Source: Leifsonia shinshuensis
Lineage (GTDB): Bacteria > Actinomycetota > Actinomycetes > Actinomycetales > Microbacteriaceae
DNA: 64,000 nucleotides
NCBI RefSeq assembly: GCF_022606355.1
Contig: NZ_JAHHZQ010000004.1
Span: forward strand, 310,001-374,000
Direction of reading: 5' to 3'
Positions within the stretch are counted from its first letter, which is position 1. Every line of letters starts with the position of its first letter. The position numbers were made by a program, and so were the translations under genes. Below the pieces are notes generated by a model. It saw nothing but the letters and a program-made list of their open reading frames with translations, was not told the DNA's origin and searched no databases. Positions 61,352-64,000 of this stretch are shown one piece after another.

Positions 61352-62719
61352 ATGAGCTACGCCGTGACCAATCCCGCCACGGGCGAGACGGTCAAGACCT
61401 TCGACACGATCACCGACGCCGGCCTCGAGGCCGCGATCGCTTCGGCCGACAACGCGTACCGCACCTGGTCGAAGACGACCACGGTCGAGGAGCGCGCGGC
61501 GCTGGTGCGCCGGGTCGGTCAGCTGCACGTCGAGCGTCGCCAGGAGCTGGCCGACATCATCGTCCGCGAAATGGGCAAGCCGGTCGAGCAGGCGCTGGGC
61601 GAGGTCGACTTCGCCGGTGCGATCTACGAGTACTACGCGGACAACGCGTCGGAGTTCCTGAAGGACGAGCCGATCCGACTGCTCGACGGCACCGGCTCCG
61701 CCGTCGTGCGCCGGTCGGGCCTCGGCGTGCTGCTCGGCATCATGCCGTGGAACTTCCCGTACTACCAGGTCGCGCGCTTCGCCGGGCCGAACCTGATCAT
61801 CGGCAACACCATCCTGCTCAAGCACGCCGAGCAGTGCCCGGAGTCGGCCGCGGCCATCGAGAGGATGTTCCTCGACGCGGGCTTCCCCGAGGGCGCCTAC
61901 GTCAACATCTACGCGTCGCACGACCAGATCGAGACGGTCATCGCCGACCCGCGGGTGCAGGGCGTGTCGCTCACCGGCTCCGAGCGCGCCGGCGCGAAGG
62001 TCGCCGAGATCGCCGGCCGCAACCTCAAGAAGGTCGTGCTGGAGCTGGGCGGGTCCGACCCGTTCATCCTGCTGTCCACCGACGACCTCGACGCGACCGT
62101 GCAGAACGCGGTCGATGCGCGCCTCGACAACAGCGGCCAGTCGTGCAACGCGGCCAAGCGCTTCGTCGTCGCCGATGAGCTGTACGACTCGTTCCTGGCC
62201 AAGTTCACCGCCAAGCTCGCCGAGGTGGAGGCCAGCGACCCGACGAGCGAGAGCTCGGCACTGGGCCCGCTGTCGTCGCTGAAGGCGGCGGAGGGTCTCG
62301 ACGACCAGGTGCGGCGCGCCGTCGCCGCCGGTGCGACGCTGGTGCGCGGTGGCGGCCGCAACGGCGCGTTCTTCGAGACCACCGTGCTGACCGACGTCAC
62401 GCCGGAGAACCCGGCCTCCAAGGAGGAGTTCTTCGGACCGGTCGCGCAGGTCTTCCGCGCGAAGGACGAGGCCGACGCGGTGCGCATCGCGAACGACACC
62501 CCGTTCGGTCTCGGCTCGTACCTCTACACCACCGACCCCGCCCAGGCCGACCGGGTCGCCGACCAGATCGAGGCCGGAATGGTCTTCGTCAACGTCGTGC
62601 TCGCCGACGGCGCGGAGCTGCCCTTCGGCGGCGTGAAGCGCTCCGGATCCGGCCGCGAACTCGGCCGCTTCGGCGCCGACGAGTTCGTCAACAAGAAGCT
62701 CATCCGCATCGGCGGCTGA
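61352..62719 (+). CDS. NAD(P)-dependent aldehyde dehydrogenase, succinate-semialdehyde type
   Basis: The 455-residue ALDH has PWNFP near 132, LTGSERAG at 207-214 in place of FTGS, general base E231 in LELGGSDP, nucleophile C265 in [10 protein letters not shown], and ends with [14 protein letters not shown]. The short N-terminus ([16 protein letters not shown]) and the GSDPF variant are typical of actinobacterial GabD1-type succinate-semialdehyde dehydrogenases. AAGGAG precedes the ATG. It follows the amine oxidase operon and could oxidise the resulting aldehyde to an acid for the TCA cycle. Confidence 0.93.
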   Translation: MSYAVTNPATGETVKTFDTITDAGLEAAIASADNAYRTWSKTTTVEERAALVRRVGQLHVERRQELADIIVREMGKPVEQALGEVDFAGAIYEYYADNASEFLKDEPIRLLDGTGSAVVRRSGLGVLLGIMPWNFPYYQVARFAGPNLIIGNTILLKHAEQCPESAAAIERMFLDAGFPEGAYVNIYASHDQIETVIADPRVQGVSLTGSERAGAKVAEIAGRNLKKVVLELGGSDPFILLSTDDLDATVQNAVDARLDNSGQSCNAAKRFVVADELYDSFLAKFTAKLAEVEASDPTSESSALGPLSSLKAAEGLDDQVRRAVAAGATLVRGGGRNGAFFETTVLTDVTPENPASKEEFFGPVAQVFRAKDEADAVRIANDTPFGLGSYLYTTDPAQADRVADQIEAGMVFVNVVLADGAELPFGGVKRSGSGRELGRFGADEFVNKKLIRIGG

Positions 62720-62732
62720 GTCTCCTGTTCAT

Positions 62733-62777
62733 CGGCGGCCGGTCGATCCTCTCCTCGGGAGGATCGGCCGGCCGCCG
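62733..62777 (+). terminator. Hairpin after the aldehyde dehydrogenase gene
   Basis: Bases 62733-62751 pair with 62759-62777 over 19 positions with one G-U-type mismatch around a 7-base loop. It starts 14 bases after the stop at 62719. No U-tract follows. Confidence 0.7.
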
Positions 62778-62851
62778 TCGATTCAGTGCTGCGCCTCTCT
62801 CGCCCGTTGCGCCTACGCGTCGCGACTCCCTCTGGTCGATATGAATAGCTC

Positions 62852-63283
62852 ATGGATTTCAGCACCTTCGTTCCCGATGTCTTGAGCAATCTCGTCAGCG
62901 CAGCAATCGCGTCGGCTGCGGTCGCCGTGCTGTGGCCGTCCCGTCATCAGATCCTGGCGTGGCTGCGTGCACCGTTTCGGGTCAAGGATGTCGGCCTCTA
63001 CCTTTCTTCCGACGGAGGCCAATGGAACATCCAGGTGCCCAAGAAATCGGTCCCGGACGTGCGATGGCGACTCCGGGATCACCACTTGACCCCCACGTAC
63101 GAGACGACCTCGGACGACTACACTGACGCGTTCCGAATGAGATTTGCCGCCTATGACCAGAGTTACGCGGACGACGTCCTCGACATCAGAGCAGACCTCG
63201 AGAGGCGTCGAATCAGCATGTACGTGATCGGCGATGTCAGCGGGCCGCCGACGACCCGCGAGGTCGATGAAGAGTTCAGCTGA
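62852..63283 (+). CDS. Hypothetical protein with one N-terminal membrane helix
   Basis: The 143-residue protein has one hydrophobic segment (about 10-30, VLSNLVSAAIASAAVAVLW) followed by a soluble part with a beta-rich pattern (VGLYLSSDGGQWNIQVP, then MRFAAYDQSYADDVLDIRADLERRRISMYVIG). No family is recognised. Base composition is a little lower in GC than the neighbours, which may hint at a different origin. It has no clear partner; the following gene is 127 bases downstream on the same strand. Confidence 0.6.
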   Translation: MDFSTFVPDVLSNLVSAAIASAAVAVLWPSRHQILAWLRAPFRVKDVGLYLSSDGGQWNIQVPKKSVPDVRWRLRDHHLTPTYETTSDDYTDAFRMRFAAYDQSYADDVLDIRADLERRRISMYVIGDVSGPPTTREVDEEFS

Positions 63284-63410
63284 GCCGCACCGTTGGAACT
63301 CAGCGCAGGTCTGTCGGATGAGCCGGCCGGACTGATATCCCTCGAGGTCGGCAGATGCTCTTCGGACGTCGATCTTGCCGCGCCCCCCGCCCCTGCGCGA
63401 CAGTGTCACC

Positions 63411-64000
63411 GTGAACGAGCTTCCGATCGTCTATTGCCGTGGGTATGCCGGCCCCACCAGCCAGATCGACTCCACGGTCAACGATCCCTTCTACGGCTTC
63501 AACGAGGGCGCCACCCACACCCGGGTCAACGGGGACGGCGATCCCCAGTTCTACCAGTTCGAGGGGCCGCTGCTCCGGCTGCTCGGCGAGCACGACTACC
63601 AGGTGCTCGTGCGGGGGAGTCAGAAGGAGTTGCTCGCGACTGCCGTCGACGGCACGCTCCCGGCGAAGTCGATCTGGATCCACCGCTTCTACGACGAGGC
63701 CGCGACCACGTATGCCGCGCCGACGCCGCGCTCGGGGAACCTGTTCGACCGGGCCATCACCTGGACGGAGGATCTCGTCCGCGAGCACACCACGGCACAG
63801 GGGTTCGACATCGAGCGGGCGGCGCGCGAGCTCTACGACCTCGTCCTCCAGGTGCGCGAGAAGACCGGCGCCCCGAAGGTGTTCCTCGTCGCGCACTCGA
63901 TGGGCGGCCTCGTCGCGCGCTGCATGATGCAGAAGGTCTGCGAGGAGGACGGCCGCATCCCCGCCAAGGAGCTCGTCGCCAAGTTCTGCACCTACGCGAC
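63411..64000 (+). CDS. Alpha/beta hydrolase (lipase-like), partial
   Basis: The reading frame is open from GTG at 63411 to the end of the window (196 codons). It begins MNELPIVYCRGYAG, a lipase-like oxyanion-hole region, and contains the nucleophile elbow GxSxG variant VAHSMGGLVAR near residue 163, as in esterases and triacylglycerol lipases. The Asp and His of the triad would lie beyond the edge. There is no signal peptide. No good ribosome-binding site precedes the GTG, so the start is tentative. The substrate is unknown. Confidence 0.8.
   Translation, partial: MNELPIVYCRGYAGPTSQIDSTVNDPFYGFNEGATHTRVNGDGDPQFYQFEGPLLRLLGEHDYQVLVRGSQKELLATAVDGTLPAKSIWIHRFYDEAATTYAAPTPRSGNLFDRAITWTEDLVREHTTAQGFDIERAARELYDLVLQVREKTGAPKVFLVAHSMGGLVARCMMQKVCEEDGRIPAKELVAKFCTYA

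Overview
The window is GC-rich (roughly 70 percent), densely coded actinobacterial chromosome. The two DUF2510 proteins, the small PLDc_N and SHOCT membrane proteins, the MobA-DUF6457 pair, and frequent GTG starts and ATGA overlaps all fit an environmental Microbacteriaceae (Leifsonia- or Microbacterium-like). This placement is from gene content only; there is no rRNA or other marker gene. I see no tRNA, rRNA, insertion sequence, phage gene or CRISPR array. No stretch above 300 bases lacks a gene; the longest gap (25533-25809) is a divergent regulatory region.

Layout: 1-1833 is a minus-strand two-component operon (cytosolic histidine kinase, NarL-type regulator, lipoprotein cut by the window edge). 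2072-5411 holds envelope genes: a PLDc_N protein, a DUF11-like anchored protein, a double peptidoglycan-binding protein and a PrsW-type protease with a 21-nt tandem repeat in its tail. 5441-13577 is a sugar-type catabolic locus: DUF1349 protein and ROK repressor, divergent from a Gfo/Idh dehydrogenase, a TIM-barrel isomerase and a complete ABC importer that resembles polyamine/iron(III) importers. 13696-18119 has an anchored unknown, a PadR regulator facing a cytosolic GH5-like protein, and an amidohydrolase.

18247-32730 is a nitrogen/carbon scavenging region: LysR, NCS1 permease and GMC oxidoreductase; APC permease; aldehyde dehydrogenase; a tightly coupled four-gene operon (flavin monooxygenase, Rid protein, DUF1028 protein, M20 amidohydrolase); TetR and a copper amine oxidase. 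32783-33609 is DUF6457-MobA. 33759-41548 holds a secreted GH25 muramidase with sensor-like repeats, membrane proteins, a DUF91-type nuclease-like protein, and a PadR plus ABC1-kinase pair. 41555-47459 has an SDR, an unusual membrane-anchored GH5 endoglycoceramidase-like protein, and a TetR-MFS efflux cassette bracketed by a shared palindromic repeat. 47655-51947 contains small unknowns, an M20 dipeptidase with a Dcu-type transporter, and a SHOCT protein. 52093-62719 is a TetR-controlled catabolic operon: amidohydrolase, complete Opp/Dpp importer, FAD amine oxidase, followed by a succinate-semialdehyde dehydrogenase-like gene. The window ends in a partial alpha/beta hydrolase.

Overall the region looks like a soil or plant-associated heterotroph's accessory catabolic arsenal, with about one local regulator per transporter or enzyme set and unusually clear palindromic operators. 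Convergent gene ends carry long, nearly perfect hairpins, some of which belong to recurring sequence families.
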